64,000 nucleotides of DNA from Candidatus Bathyarchaeota archaeon (lineage in GTDB: Archaea; Thermoproteota; Bathyarchaeia; Bathyarchaeales; Bathycorpusculaceae): contig JAOZHY010000048.1 of NCBI GenBank assembly GCA_026014595.1, positions 1 through 64,000 on the forward strand, written 5' to 3'. The position numbers and the translations under genes are program-made. The notes under the pieces are model-generated. The model was not told where the DNA came from and did not search any database. It saw only the letters and a list, made by a program, of their open reading frames with translations. Below are positions 50,777-59,532 of the stretch, one piece after another (the stretch's first letter is position 1; every line of letters starts with the position of its first letter).

Positions 50777-51484
50777 TTATTCTTCAAGTTCTATGCCTCT
50801 GCTGGTTATTTTGAAAGGAATCCATCCGAGAGGATGTTCACAGCCTTCCATTTTGACGATTCGCAGTTCTCTTTGAAGCTTCTCTTCGTTGAATCGAAAA
50901 TAGATGATGTTATGCGCTTTGTTAAAGTCCAAGTCTGTAGCTTTTTGTGTTGCCAAGTCCTTTTGGGCTGCAGCGGTCATTATGTCGATGTTGACTATGT
51001 TATCGTAATGAGACCAGTTTATGGTCCAGTCTTCAACGGTTTCCATGTATTTCAAATCGTAAAGGGCGAAAAGTTGTTCGCTGAAGTCTCCAGCTGCAAA
51101 CCGCGTCACGTGTTTGGCAGAGATTAGGAACTTGTCGATGCGTTTCATCTCTTCGAAATCGTCTAGGCTGAAGTACGTTACCCGTGGGTCTTGCGGGAAG
51201 GGGCTGAAATGCGGGAAAGCTTGGATGGGGATGAATTTGCCCTTGTCAATGTATGGTTCAATGTTCCATCCGAAGGATTTGAAATAGGCTATTAGACGCG
51301 GAAAAGGTTTGTCCATGACGTCGTACGCTACTGTTTCGCCTTGCTGCAGACCTTGCCAGAGAAACTGCATTGTAAAAACGGTTTTCCCTGTTCCTGGGGG
51401 TCCGTAGAGAATGTTGCGAGAGCCCTGCTCTATTCCGCCGCCTATCAATTCATCGAGGCGTTTGATTCCTGTTTTGAGTTTCAT
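50777..51484 (-). CDS. Single-domain KaiC-like RecA-type ATPase
   Basis: 235 residues. Walker A is GPPGTGKTVFTMQFL and the N-terminal TGIKRLDELIGGGIEQGSRNI is the KaiC/RadA-type opening. Archaeal KaiC-like proteins lie in signal or chemotaxis pathways; this one has only one domain and no Lon/autophosphorylation tail. Its C-terminal part (about 150-235) holds KAHNIIYFRFNEEKLQRELRIV. It is in the same orientation as the AIR-synthase-like gene and the ThiT transporter upstream (15 nt gap), so all three may share the riboswitch-controlled transcript. That is inference. Confidence 0.82.
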   Translation of the reverse strand: MKLKTGIKRLDELIGGGIEQGSRNILYGPPGTGKTVFTMQFLWQGLQQGETVAYDVMDKPFPRLIAYFKSFGWNIEPYIDKGKFIPIQAFPHFSPFPQDPRVTYFSLDDFEEMKRIDKFLISAKHVTRFAAGDFSEQLFALYDLKYMETVEDWTINWSHYDNIVNIDIMTAAAQKDLATQKATDLDFNKAHNIIYFRFNEEKLQRELRIVKMEGCEHPLGWIPFKITSRGIELEE

Positions 51485-51499
51485 CTCTATCCCTTCAGG

Positions 51500-52051
51500 T
51501 CAAAGATAAATGTTAAGCGCTTTGCTTTTCTGGAGTAGGTAGATTATGACCACGCTTATCACCATCTCAGGAAGCATATAGCTTGCATTGTATCCAACTG
51601 AGTAAACGAAGGGGTTCAGGTCTGGCGCAAACATCGGAGCAAACCAGACTACGCCAGATATGAAGTGCATCACGAAGCGTCCCGTTGTGCCCACAACCAC
51701 GCCGAAAGCGGGCCATTTTTTGAAGAAACCTGCCAAGCCGAGACAGCCGAAAGCGAACGGGTAGTCAAACAGAACTTGAGCAGGGTTATACGCGTAAGGC
51801 ATAACAACTAGCTGTACCACGCCGTACAGTGCGCCTGTGAACAAGCCGATTTTGGCTCCTCTTCTCAGCGATAGCCACAGGATAGGAACCATCGACCCCG
51901 CGGTGACTGAGCCGCCCTGCGGTAAGATTGTGAATGTCACGAAACTTAACGCCGTCGCCAAGGCAACAAAGGTTATGATTTCGGCGAGTATTTTGGTTGA
52001 AAAAGCTTTTCTGAGTCTGGTCAATAAGGTAGGTTTGTTTGTTTGGTTCAT
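51500..52051 (-). CDS. thiT: ThiT-type thiamine transporter (ECF S-component)
   Basis: 183 residues from the ATG at 52051. The track's longer start (52090) translates the riboswitch itself. Six hydrophobic helices, with the S-component/ThiT pattern in GGSVTAGSMVPILWLSLRRGAK and GVVQLVVMPYAYNPAQVLFDYP. ThiT takes up thiamine with an ECF energising module; none is in this window. A TPP riboswitch sits in its 5' leader, which supports the assignment independently. The KaiC-like and AIR-synthase-like genes follow with short gaps, hinting at one TPP-responsive unit. Confidence 0.92.
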   Translation of the reverse strand: MNQTNKPTLLTRLRKAFSTKILAEIITFVALATALSFVTFTILPQGGSVTAGSMVPILWLSLRRGAKIGLFTGALYGVVQLVVMPYAYNPAQVLFDYPFAFGCLGLAGFFKKWPAFGVVVGTTGRFVMHFISGVVWFAPMFAPDLNPFVYSVGYNASYMLPEMVISVVIIYLLQKSKALNIYL

Positions 52052-52052
52052 T

Positions 52053-52150
52053 GTTTTTCCCTCCGCCAGTATTATCTGGTTCAGGTTCAAAGGGTCGACA
52101 ACAGCGTCGGTTGTCCTCTCAGCCGGGTTCGCTCCCAGCTCCCCGAAACC
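52053..52150 (-). promoter_or_regulatory. TPP riboswitch in the thiT leader
   Basis: On the minus strand the leader contains the hallmark GGCTGAGAGGAC, ACCCTTTGAACCTGAACC and CCAGATAATACTGG (the GAUAAUxCxGGCGxAGGGAA box) of the THI element. The 5' GTTTC can pair with the 3' GAAAAAC as P1, closing the aptamer. The 3' strand includes GGAGGG, the only good ribosome site for thiT, 8 nt before the ATG. Ligand binding can therefore hide the site and block translation. TPP riboswitches are well documented in bacteria and in some archaea. Confidence 0.93.
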
Positions 52151-52177
52151 TTAAAGGGGATAATGTTTTTAGGTGGT

Positions 52178-52188
52178 ATTTTAATTTT
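52178..52188. promoter_or_regulatory. Shared AT-rich promoter box between thiT and valS
   Basis: ATTTTAATTTT is nearly symmetrical and may act as TATA box in both directions. On the minus strand a start about 25 nt away falls at 52155, just ahead of the riboswitch. On the plus strand the same spacing falls at 52210, giving valS a short leader. Confidence 0.4.
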
Positions 52189-52222
52189 CCTAAGCAAACA
52201 AGCTAACGAGGAACCGTGAAGC

Positions 52223-54703
52223 ATGCAGCCCCTGCCTAAAGAATACAAATTCGCCGAGATTGAACGGAAATGGCAGCAGAAATGGGAAGAACTGGGCGTT
52301 TACCGCTTCGACTGGAACGACACCAAACGCGTTCCGTTCACCATCGACACTCCACCGCCTTACCCGTCTGGCGAGTTGCACATGGGCAACGTTCTCAACT
52401 GGACATACTTCGACATTGTGGCGCGTTACAAGCGCATGCGTGGCTACAACGTGCTTTTCCCGCAGGGCTGGGACTGCCACGGCTTAAGCATCGAAATCCA
52501 AGTGGAGAAAGAAAACAAAATCCGAAAACGAGATGTGCCGCCTGACCAGTTCCGCAAATGGTGCGAGCAACTCGTGGAAAGATACATCGCCATGATGAAG
52601 GAAGGCATCCTGAAACTCGGCTGCAGCATCGACTGGACAACAGAGTACCGCACAATGGATCCTGACTACTGGCGCCGGACGCAGCTAAGCTTCATTCTCC
52701 TGCACAAGAAGGGCTACATGTACCAAGGCACGCACCCGGTGAATTGGTGTCCCCGCTGCGAAACCGCCATTGCAGACGCAGAAGTCGACTACGAGAAACG
52801 AGAGGGCACACTGTATTACATCCGTTTTCCTTTAGAAGGCAGCAACGAGTACCTGCTGGTTGCCACGTCACGTCCAGAGTTCATTCCCGCCTGCGTCGCG
52901 GTTGAAGTAAACCCCGAAGATGAGCGGTTCAAGATGTACATCGGCAGGAAAATCATCGTGCCTGTAGTCAACCGCACGGTGGCGATTATCGGCGATGAAG
53001 CAGTTGACCCATGCTTCGGCACAGGCGTGGTTCAGATTTGCACGTACGGCGACAAGGAAGATGTAAAGACCGTGATGAAGCACAAGCTTCCCGTCATAAC
53101 GCTTCTCACGGAGAACGGAAGGATAACTGAGAACGGCGGCAAATACGCAGGGTTAACCGTGAACCAAGCCCGAAAAGCCATAGTTGAAGACCTTGCCGCG
53201 GCTGGGCTGCTGGAGAAAAGCGAGAAGATAACGCAGGAGGTCGGCGTGTGCGACCGCTGCAAGTCACACGTGGAGATTCTGGAGCGCAAGCAGTGGTTCA
53301 TGAAAACGCGCGTTTTGACAGACTTGGTCGAGAAAACCGCCAACGAAGTGGTCTGGTATCCAGATTACATGAAGGCGCGTTTGATTGACTGGGCAAAATC
53401 GCTCGACTGGGACTGGGTGATAAGCCGCCAACGCGTGTTCGCCACACCCGTCCCCGTCTGGTACTGCAAAAACTGCAACGAAATCATCCTCGCCCAGGAA
53501 GACTGGGTTCCCATAGACCCGAAACTTGAAAGCCCACGCATTGACAAGTGCCCGAAATGTGGCAGCCGAGGGTTCACACCAGAAAGCGACGTTTTCGACA
53601 CGTGGATGGACTCGTCAATAACATGCGCGGTGCATGCTGGCTGGCCTGACCGAGAAGACTGGCGAAGACTTTTCCCCGCTGACATACACCCTTCAGGCAT
53701 CGACATAATCAGGACCTGGGCTTACTACCTCATGGTCAGGCACTTGGCATTGTTCAACGAGACACCTTACAAGAGCTGCCTCATCAACGGCATGGTTCTG
53801 GGCTCAGACGGCAGAAAAATGAGCAAGTCGCTCAAAAACTACGTTGCAGCACCCGAAGTTCTGGACAAGTACGGCTCAGACGCCACACGCCAATGGGCTG
53901 CGGGCGGCGGCGCCACGGGTTCCGACATTCCTTTCCGCTGGCCAGATGTGGAGTACGGCAGGCGCTTTCTGGTTAAGCTGTGGAACGTTTCAAGCTTCGC
54001 GAGCAAGCTCCTGACAGACTACGTGCCTGCGGAATCGGGTGCGCCTGGGCTTCAGGTGCTGGACAGGTGGATTCTGAGCAAGGCTGAGAAGCTGACAAGA
54101 ACGGTTACAGAAGCCATGGAGAAATGCCAATTCAACATTGCAGTAGAGGCAATTCGCAACTTCACCTGGCACGTCTTCTGCGACTCATACGTCGAAGCAG
54201 TTAAAGACAGGCTTTACAAGCCGGAAGCGCACGGCGACAGCAAGCGGTTGGCGGCGCAGCAGACCCTTTACGATGTGCTGTACAGGATTCTGCAGCTTCT
54301 GGCGCCCATAACGCCGCACTTGACAGAGGAAATTTACCAAGCCATGTACGCTGAACACAAGGGCTTCAAGAGTCTGCAGGTGTCGCCGTGGCCAGAGTTC
54401 AATGCAGCAGTGGTGGATGAACACGCGGAAAAGCGCGGTGACCTTATCGTCGCGTTGATTGGCGAAGTTAGACGGGAAAAGGCTGAGAAACGCATGCCAT
54501 TGAACACGCAGATAAAGCGGTTAACGGTTTACGCGGGTGACCACTCAGCCGCGGAAGCGATTGCTGACGCCGAAAGCGATATCATCGGCGCATGCAAAGT
54601 CGAGAGTCTCACAGTGCTGCCTGAAGAGGGCGTGGGCAGGGACATCGCTCAATATCCAAGCGTGCACTTCATAGCAGAATATGCAGAGGAAGCGAAAAAA
54701 TGA
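52223..54703 (+). CDS. valS: Valyl-tRNA synthetase
   Basis: 826 residues. Charges tRNA-Val and edits threonine. HIGH appears as PPPYPSGELHMGN and the ValRS-specific GWDCHGLSIEIQ follows. The editing domain (about 190-340) has LLVATSRPEFIPACV. Zinc-type Cys pairs CDRCKSH and CPKCGSR, the DVFDTWMDSS and DIHPSGIDIIRTWAYY segments, and the KMSKS as GRKMSKSLKN are all present. The ATG at 52223 follows CGAGGAA. The stop overlaps nadX (ATGA), so the two are translationally coupled. Identity with ValRS over LeuRS or IleRS is clear from the KMSKS context. Confidence 0.95.
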   Translation: MQPLPKEYKFAEIERKWQQKWEELGVYRFDWNDTKRVPFTIDTPPPYPSGELHMGNVLNWTYFDIVARYKRMRGYNVLFPQGWDCHGLSIEIQVEKENKIRKRDVPPDQFRKWCEQLVERYIAMMKEGILKLGCSIDWTTEYRTMDPDYWRRTQLSFILLHKKGYMYQGTHPVNWCPRCETAIADAEVDYEKREGTLYYIRFPLEGSNEYLLVATSRPEFIPACVAVEVNPEDERFKMYIGRKIIVPVVNRTVAIIGDEAVDPCFGTGVVQICTYGDKEDVKTVMKHKLPVITLLTENGRITENGGKYAGLTVNQARKAIVEDLAAAGLLEKSEKITQEVGVCDRCKSHVEILERKQWFMKTRVLTDLVEKTANEVVWYPDYMKARLIDWAKSLDWDWVISRQRVFATPVPVWYCKNCNEIILAQEDWVPIDPKLESPRIDKCPKCGSRGFTPESDVFDTWMDSSITCAVHAGWPDREDWRRLFPADIHPSGIDIIRTWAYYLMVRHLALFNETPYKSCLINGMVLGSDGRKMSKSLKNYVAAPEVLDKYGSDATRQWAAGGGATGSDIPFRWPDVEYGRRFLVKLWNVSSFASKLLTDYVPAESGAPGLQVLDRWILSKAEKLTRTVTEAMEKCQFNIAVEAIRNFTWHVFCDSYVEAVKDRLYKPEAHGDSKRLAAQQTLYDVLYRILQLLAPITPHLTEEIYQAMYAEHKGFKSLQVSPWPEFNAAVVDEHAEKRGDLIVALIGEVRREKAEKRMPLNTQIKRLTVYAGDHSAAEAIADAESDIIGACKVESLTVLPEEGVGRDIAQYPSVHFIAEYAEEAKK

Positions 54704-55434
54704 AGGCAGTCGGCTTAATCGGTTGCGGCGCAATCGGCACCGTGCTCGCTGAGGCTGTCGAGCGGAAACTGGTAGTTTGCGACGAGCTTATCCTCTACGA
54801 CGTTGACACGGCGAAAGCTGAGCATCTCAAAAACGCGCTGAAGTTCCCTGTAACGGTCGTGCGTAGCTTGGACGAGATGCTTCAGTGCAAGCCAAAAGTC
54901 ATCGTGGAAGCAGCGTCGCAGCAAGCAGCCAAAGACTACATTGGCAGAATCGTAGCCGAAAACATCGAGCTAATCGTTTTAAGCAGCGGCGCCCTGCTGG
55001 AATCGGATGTTGACCTGAGCAGAGTACATGTGCCTTCCGGCGCCATAGGCGGACTTGACGCTCTTTCCAGCGCCGCTTTGGCTGGGATTGACGAGGTGAT
55101 TTTGACTTCGCGGAAAAATCCTCGTGCCTTCGACTTGAACAATAAGGGACCGAAAGTCATGTACGAAGGCAGCGCTGAAGATGCTGCTAGGCTTTTTCCA
55201 CGGGAAATGAACGTTGCCGCCACGCTGGCGTTAACTGTCAAACCTGCCAAGGTTCGGGTGCGGGTGATTTCTGACCCTGCGGTGCAGCGGAACACGCATG
55301 AGATTCAGGTAAAGTGGCGGTTTGGCGAGATGCTCCTAAGGTTTGCGAATGATCCGCATCCAGAGAATCCTCGAACGAGCGCGTTAGCTGCTTGGTCAGC
55401 GATTAGACTGCTTCAAGAACTTTTGAAAGAATGA
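54700..55434 (+). CDS. nadX: L-aspartate dehydrogenase
   Basis: 244 residues. Oxidises aspartate to iminoaspartate for NAD synthesis. The N-terminal GLIGCGAIGTVLAEAVE is the nucleotide-binding Rossmann loop, and the SSGALLESDVDLSRVHVPSGAIGGLDAL and DPHPENPRTSALAA segments are characteristic. The His of DPHPEN is the proposed active-site residue. The ATG overlaps the TGA of valS. No other NAD-pathway genes lie in the window. Confidence 0.92.
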   Translation: MKAVGLIGCGAIGTVLAEAVERKLVVCDELILYDVDTAKAEHLKNALKFPVTVVRSLDEMLQCKPKVIVEAASQQAAKDYIGRIVAENIELIVLSSGALLESDVDLSRVHVPSGAIGGLDALSSAALAGIDEVILTSRKNPRAFDLNNKGPKVMYEGSAEDAARLFPREMNVAATLALTVKPAKVRVRVISDPAVQRNTHEIQVKWRFGEMLLRFANDPHPENPRTSALAAWSAIRLLQELLKE

Positions 55435-55525
55435 AGCTTTTTTCAGTTCCAAAAAAGGGTTGTGTCGCAAGATATAAGTATGGACTTGCTCATATAGCGT
55501 TTAATCAAGAGAGGTGACGTTTGGG

Positions 55526-55852
55526 TTGGGTTTATTGGATGATTTGTTTGGTTTCATTGCTTCTGGGAACATTGCGGGGATACCGACGATTGTGATAATG
55601 ATTATTCCGTTCATAATCGGCTTGGTCATAGGCTTCTTCATCAAAAAAATGCTGAAAATTGCCATTATCGCTGCGATTATAGTCGTAATCGCGAGTTACT
55701 TGGGCTTTTTCGGCTTAAGCCTTGGCGCGTTGGCAAGTGTTGCGGAGCAGTATGGTCCAGTGGTGTTTCATTACGCTGTGCTGTTGATGGGCATGTTGCC
55801 GTTGGGCTTGGGGTTTGTGGTGGGCTTGATTCTGGGCTTCCTGTTCGGTTGA
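55526..55852 (+). CDS. Small multi-helix membrane protein
   Basis: 108 residues from the TTG at 55526, with GAGGTGA about 8 nt before. The track's GTG at 55514 overlaps that site. Three to four hydrophobic helices, with a GLVIGFFIKKMLK turn and a glycine-rich LGLGFVVGLILGFLFG end. No catalytic motif. It may be a small channel or an accessory subunit. I recognise no family. A TATA-like GATATAAG lies about 55 nt upstream. Confidence 0.65.
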   Translation: MGLLDDLFGFIASGNIAGIPTIVIMIIPFIIGLVIGFFIKKMLKIAIIAAIIVVIASYLGFFGLSLGALASVAEQYGPVVFHYAVLLMGMLPLGLGFVVGLILGFLFG

Positions 55853-55922
55853 GCTTGCAGCGGTTACCTGCGCAAAGTCTTTATGTTCAAAGCGGAATAC
55901 GAAGCGGTTGAGGCTGGAATGG

Positions 55923-56879
55923 ATGACGACTGTGAAGGCCAGTTTGCGGAATCGTGGCAGCGGCAGATTAGAGTTTGCGAATGGCACGCTGAGGTTTTAT
56001 GTGGAGAGAGGACGTTTCAGAAAAACATCCGAACTGGTCAGGGAAGTTCCCATAGCTGATGTTGAGGTTGCCGCGGTGGCTGGGAAGGAGTTTAGCATCA
56101 CATGGAAGGGTGTGGCTGACGTGTTTGATGTGGAAACGGCAGAATCAGCCAAGGCGATTTGCGATGAAGTGAATGCCTCATTGGAGAAACCGGCAGAGAC
56201 GGCGGAACTGGCGGAACCTATGGAAGCGGCAGAGGCAGAAGTCGCGGAGGAAAAGGCGCCTCAACAAAAGCCTATTGCACTTGGCAAGATGGTTGGGGTG
56301 GCTTTGGGCGTGGTTGATTCGCTGTTTGATGTTTTGCAGGGTTTGCAGGGTCGTGTTGACTGGAAGCGGGTGGAAGATGCTTTGAAGCGTTCTGAGGAAG
56401 GTGCAGGAGCTTTGGCGGGAGAAGCAGGGATGGCGGTGAGCCTAGATTTTGCGGGTTTGTCTTCAGCGGTGAAGCTGCATCGTGCTGGCGAGGTTTCGAA
56501 AGAGACGTTCGGTATTTTGAAGTCGTTGTTTGGACACTTCGCGGGGTTGGCGATCGCCGATGAGGATCTGCTGAAAACTCGGCTGAGCGTTGAAGACGCA
56601 AGGCGTGTTGTGTTGACGTCGTATCTGCTGAACGATATTATCTTGGGTGTTGTGGTTGGGGATGCTGAGGTTGCGAAGGAACGCGTTGAGCTTGCGGCGG
56701 TTCTGGAGGAGTTGTCGAAGCAGACAGGTGTGAAAATGGATGTGGACGCGGTTAACGAGGTTGTCAACCGTTTGATTGCGGAGAAAGCTGGGGAAAACGT
56801 GGTTGAGGAAAGCAGGACATTGCTTCGGAAGCAGGTGGAGTGTCATAAATATTTGACTGCCGTTGGGTGCACCTTGTAA
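55923..56879 (+). CDS. Uncharacterised soluble protein with a PH-like N-terminal domain
   Basis: 318 residues from the ATG at 55923, preceded by GAGG. Residues 1-85 form a beta-rich segment (LEFANGTLRFYVERGRFRKTSE, then FSITWKGVADVFDVE) resembling a PH-like or GRAM-like fold. A Glu/Ala-rich linker (about 85-115) joins it to an all-helical domain (about 120-318) containing DVLQGLQGRVDWKRVEDALKRS. No catalytic signature. The two-part layout suggests a scaffold or membrane-adapter role; this is inference. Shadows exist on the minus strand but are not genes. Confidence 0.65.
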   Translation: MTTVKASLRNRGSGRLEFANGTLRFYVERGRFRKTSELVREVPIADVEVAAVAGKEFSITWKGVADVFDVETAESAKAICDEVNASLEKPAETAELAEPMEAAEAEVAEEKAPQQKPIALGKMVGVALGVVDSLFDVLQGLQGRVDWKRVEDALKRSEEGAGALAGEAGMAVSLDFAGLSSAVKLHRAGEVSKETFGILKSLFGHFAGLAIADEDLLKTRLSVEDARRVVLTSYLLNDIILGVVVGDAEVAKERVELAAVLEELSKQTGVKMDVDAVNEVVNRLIAEKAGENVVEESRTLLRKQVECHKYLTAVGCTL

Positions 56880-57093
56880 TTGTTGTTCGGGCTTAGTGAT
56901 GCTCTGCTTGGTCATAATTCCCCTATTAGACTTAGAGACAAAAAGGTTAAGACACAAAACTTTGCTAAACCAGCTTACACGACAGTCCTAAACCTGCTGC
57001 CTCGAATTTTTTGCCCGCCTTTCGAAAACATAAATTAATTAGCATTGAAAAGGCAATGTAGCATCAAATGCGCACGCGGAGACAGTTGAAAGC

Positions 57094-57915
57094 TTGAAGT
57101 CTGATTTGCCAGCAACCAGCGTCGAGCGGATTCATGAGGCGAACATTGCAGTGCACCGTTTCGAAGCCGCATACTACGAGCTTTTCCACCCAGAAGTTTA
57201 CAGCAAGCAGGAGCAGAAACGCGTGAAATCCACGCTAAACATGGTCAACGCCCTCGTGGACGATAACAAGCATAAGGCGCTGGACTTCGGCGCGGGCACG
57301 GGAAACCTGACGGACAAGCTTCTCGCCATGGGCTACACGGTGACCGCCATCGACATCTCAGCCGAAATGTGCCAGATTCTACGACGCAAACACGAGCAAT
57401 CCCTGCAAACCAAACGATTGGCAGTCATTAACGCACCTATAGAAGATGCACGTTTCAGCACGGGCGAATTCGACCTAATCTGTGGCTACTCGGTGCTGCA
57501 CCACCTCCCAGACTACGAAGACACAATCCGCAAGCTGTCGGTGTTCCTGAAAAAGGGCGGTGTCATGTACCTCGACCATGAGGCGTCGCCGTTTTACTGG
57601 AAGGACGAGCCCAGCAGCATAGCGAACTTCGTGAAAGGCGCTTACTTCCACTCCAACCCGATGATTAACAGCCTACACTTCCAAGTCATCGGCGTCAAGT
57701 TCCCTTCGCTTGATTACACGCTTTCGGATTACTGGCACAAAAAAGAGCATCCGCTGGACCACCAGAAAATCGAGCAGGTCTTCAAAACTGAGAACTTCCA
57801 ATTCTTCAAACGAACAGACTACTATCTCACGGGAACGTGGATTTTCAACCCGCTCTACCCCGTGTACAGGCGCATTTGCCGTCCTGAAATGAGCTATTGG
57901 ATAGCCAAAAAATAG
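57094..57915 (+). CDS. Class I SAM-dependent methyltransferase
   Basis: 273 residues from a TTG. Motif I is ALDFGAGTGNLTDKL, motif II includes TAIDISAEMCQIL, and motif post-I is FDLICGYSVLHHLPDYED. The C-terminal 100 residues are a family-specific substrate domain with aromatic residues (FVKGAYFHSNPM). It resembles the small-molecule or lipid methyltransferases of the ubiE/UbiG type. It lies just ahead of a B12-radical SAM gene on the same strand (94 nt), so the two may modify the same molecule. Confidence 0.88.
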   Translation: MKSDLPATSVERIHEANIAVHRFEAAYYELFHPEVYSKQEQKRVKSTLNMVNALVDDNKHKALDFGAGTGNLTDKLLAMGYTVTAIDISAEMCQILRRKHEQSLQTKRLAVINAPIEDARFSTGEFDLICGYSVLHHLPDYEDTIRKLSVFLKKGGVMYLDHEASPFYWKDEPSSIANFVKGAYFHSNPMINSLHFQVIGVKFPSLDYTLSDYWHKKEHPLDHQKIEQVFKTENFQFFKRTDYYLTGTWIFNPLYPVYRRICRPEMSYWIAKK

Positions 57916-58008
57916 CGCTCTTCTTAAGCCTTGCGCTTCATAGAGGGCAAGTGTCTTGCAAACGAATTTAAATACGCCGAAAAAGCTACACTAACCATAG
58001 GTAAAACC

Positions 58009-59493
58009 ATGAAAGTGCTCCTCATCAACCCGCCGCAGACTTTCTATCCCGGCTCAGACCCGCCCGCAGGCAACCTCCCACTCGGGTTGATGTACATCGC
58101 CGCCGTGCTGGAAAAAGCCGGCTACAAACCAGAGATTCTGGACGCTTTCATGACCGAGCCTCACTTCCATAAAGTCGGCGACACACTCGAAGTCGGCATG
58201 CCCTACCCGAAGATACGCGAAGAAATCAGAAGGAGAAAGCCCGACATCGTAGGCATCGCTAACCCGTTCACGTGCCAAGCCGAGAACGCTGTTAAAGTTG
58301 CCGACATCGCCAAAGAAGTAGACCCAGACATTCTGACTGTTGTGGGCGGTCCGCACACTACCGTGGTGCCGCTGAAATTCTTAGCGGAAGCCCCGAACGT
58401 TGACGTCGCCGTGGTCGGCGAAGGCGAATACACCATGCTCGGTATCGCCGCGTGTCATGAGGGAAAAAAGAAGCTTAGCGATGTGCGGGGAATCGCCTAC
58501 CGCGAAAACGGCACGCCGACGCTGACCGCGCCCAGACCTTTCATTGAAGATTTGGATGAGCTTCCTTACCCTGCTTACCACTTGGTGGACATGGAGCAGT
58601 ACCTCAGTCCAGAGAAGATCGAGTACCGCAGCTTCAAAGACCGCGCCATATCCATGATAACCAGCCGCGGCTGCCCCTTCAACTGCAACTTCTGCTCGGT
58701 GCATCTGCACATGGGCAAAATGTTCAGGGCGCACTCCCCAGAATACGTCATCGGGCACATCGAGTACGTGATAGGCAAGTACCGCGTCAAGACCATTTTC
58801 TTCGAGGACGACAACCTCACGCTGGACCGGAAGCGGTTCGAAACCATATGCGACAAAATAATCGAAAGGGGCATCCGGTTCAAGTGGGAGACGCCTAACG
58901 GCATAAGAGCCGACCACCTCACTCGCGAGCTTCTGCTGAAGATGAAGCGGTCAGGGTGCCAAAGCATAATATTCGCCATCGAATCCGGCGACCAATACGT
59001 CCTGGACAATATCATCCAAAAAAGCCTCAAACTGGAAGACGCCGTCAAAGTCGCCAAAACCTGCAGAGAAATAGGCTTACCCGCATCCGCCTTCTACATC
59101 ATCGGGTTCCCAGGCGAGAAACGGGTGAACATGATGAAAACCGTGAACCTCGCTCTTCGCCTCAAGAGGGAATACGACTTGGGCATGCTTCTGCACGTTG
59201 CCACGCCCCTGTATGGCACCAGACTCTACGAGGAATGCAGGGATAAGGGCTTCATACGGGAGAACTTGACCTCGCGGGACTTCGCCACGGTAAGGCAGAC
59301 GCACGGCATGCCACTGATTAGGACGGATGACTTCACGCCTGCTGAGGTGAAGGAAATCGCTATCCAAGCGTTCAAGGCATACAAGCGGCTGTCGCTCATC
59401 AACTACATCAAGAACCCGGGGAAAACGGTGAAAGCAGCGCTGAGCTACCCCAAAATCGTGACTAAATTCATCACTGACTATTTAGGCCATTAA
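58009..59493 (+). CDS. B12-binding-domain radical SAM protein
   Basis: 494 residues from the ATG at 58009, with an AGGT before it and a TTTAAATA box at about 57966. The track start at 57931 is too early. Residues 1-140 are a cobalamin-binding domain (LLINPPQTFYPGSDPP, LPLGLMYIAAVLEKAG, VGGPHTTVVP). The radical SAM core has SRGCPFNCNFC (CxxxCxxC). The C-terminal third has IIGFPGEK and an LIRTDD-type tail. Class B radical SAM methylases or cyclases share this layout. The target is not known; lipid or cofactor methylation is plausible, given the neighbouring methyltransferase. Confidence 0.9.
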   Translation: MKVLLINPPQTFYPGSDPPAGNLPLGLMYIAAVLEKAGYKPEILDAFMTEPHFHKVGDTLEVGMPYPKIREEIRRRKPDIVGIANPFTCQAENAVKVADIAKEVDPDILTVVGGPHTTVVPLKFLAEAPNVDVAVVGEGEYTMLGIAACHEGKKKLSDVRGIAYRENGTPTLTAPRPFIEDLDELPYPAYHLVDMEQYLSPEKIEYRSFKDRAISMITSRGCPFNCNFCSVHLHMGKMFRAHSPEYVIGHIEYVIGKYRVKTIFFEDDNLTLDRKRFETICDKIIERGIRFKWETPNGIRADHLTRELLLKMKRSGCQSIIFAIESGDQYVLDNIIQKSLKLEDAVKVAKTCREIGLPASAFYIIGFPGEKRVNMMKTVNLALRLKREYDLGMLLHVATPLYGTRLYEECRDKGFIRENLTSRDFATVRQTHGMPLIRTDDFTPAEVKEIAIQAFKAYKRLSLINYIKNPGKTVKAALSYPKIVTKFITDYLGH

Positions 59494-59532
59494 TGAAATA
59501 AAGGAAAAATAACGTCGTGTTTGATGTTGAAA

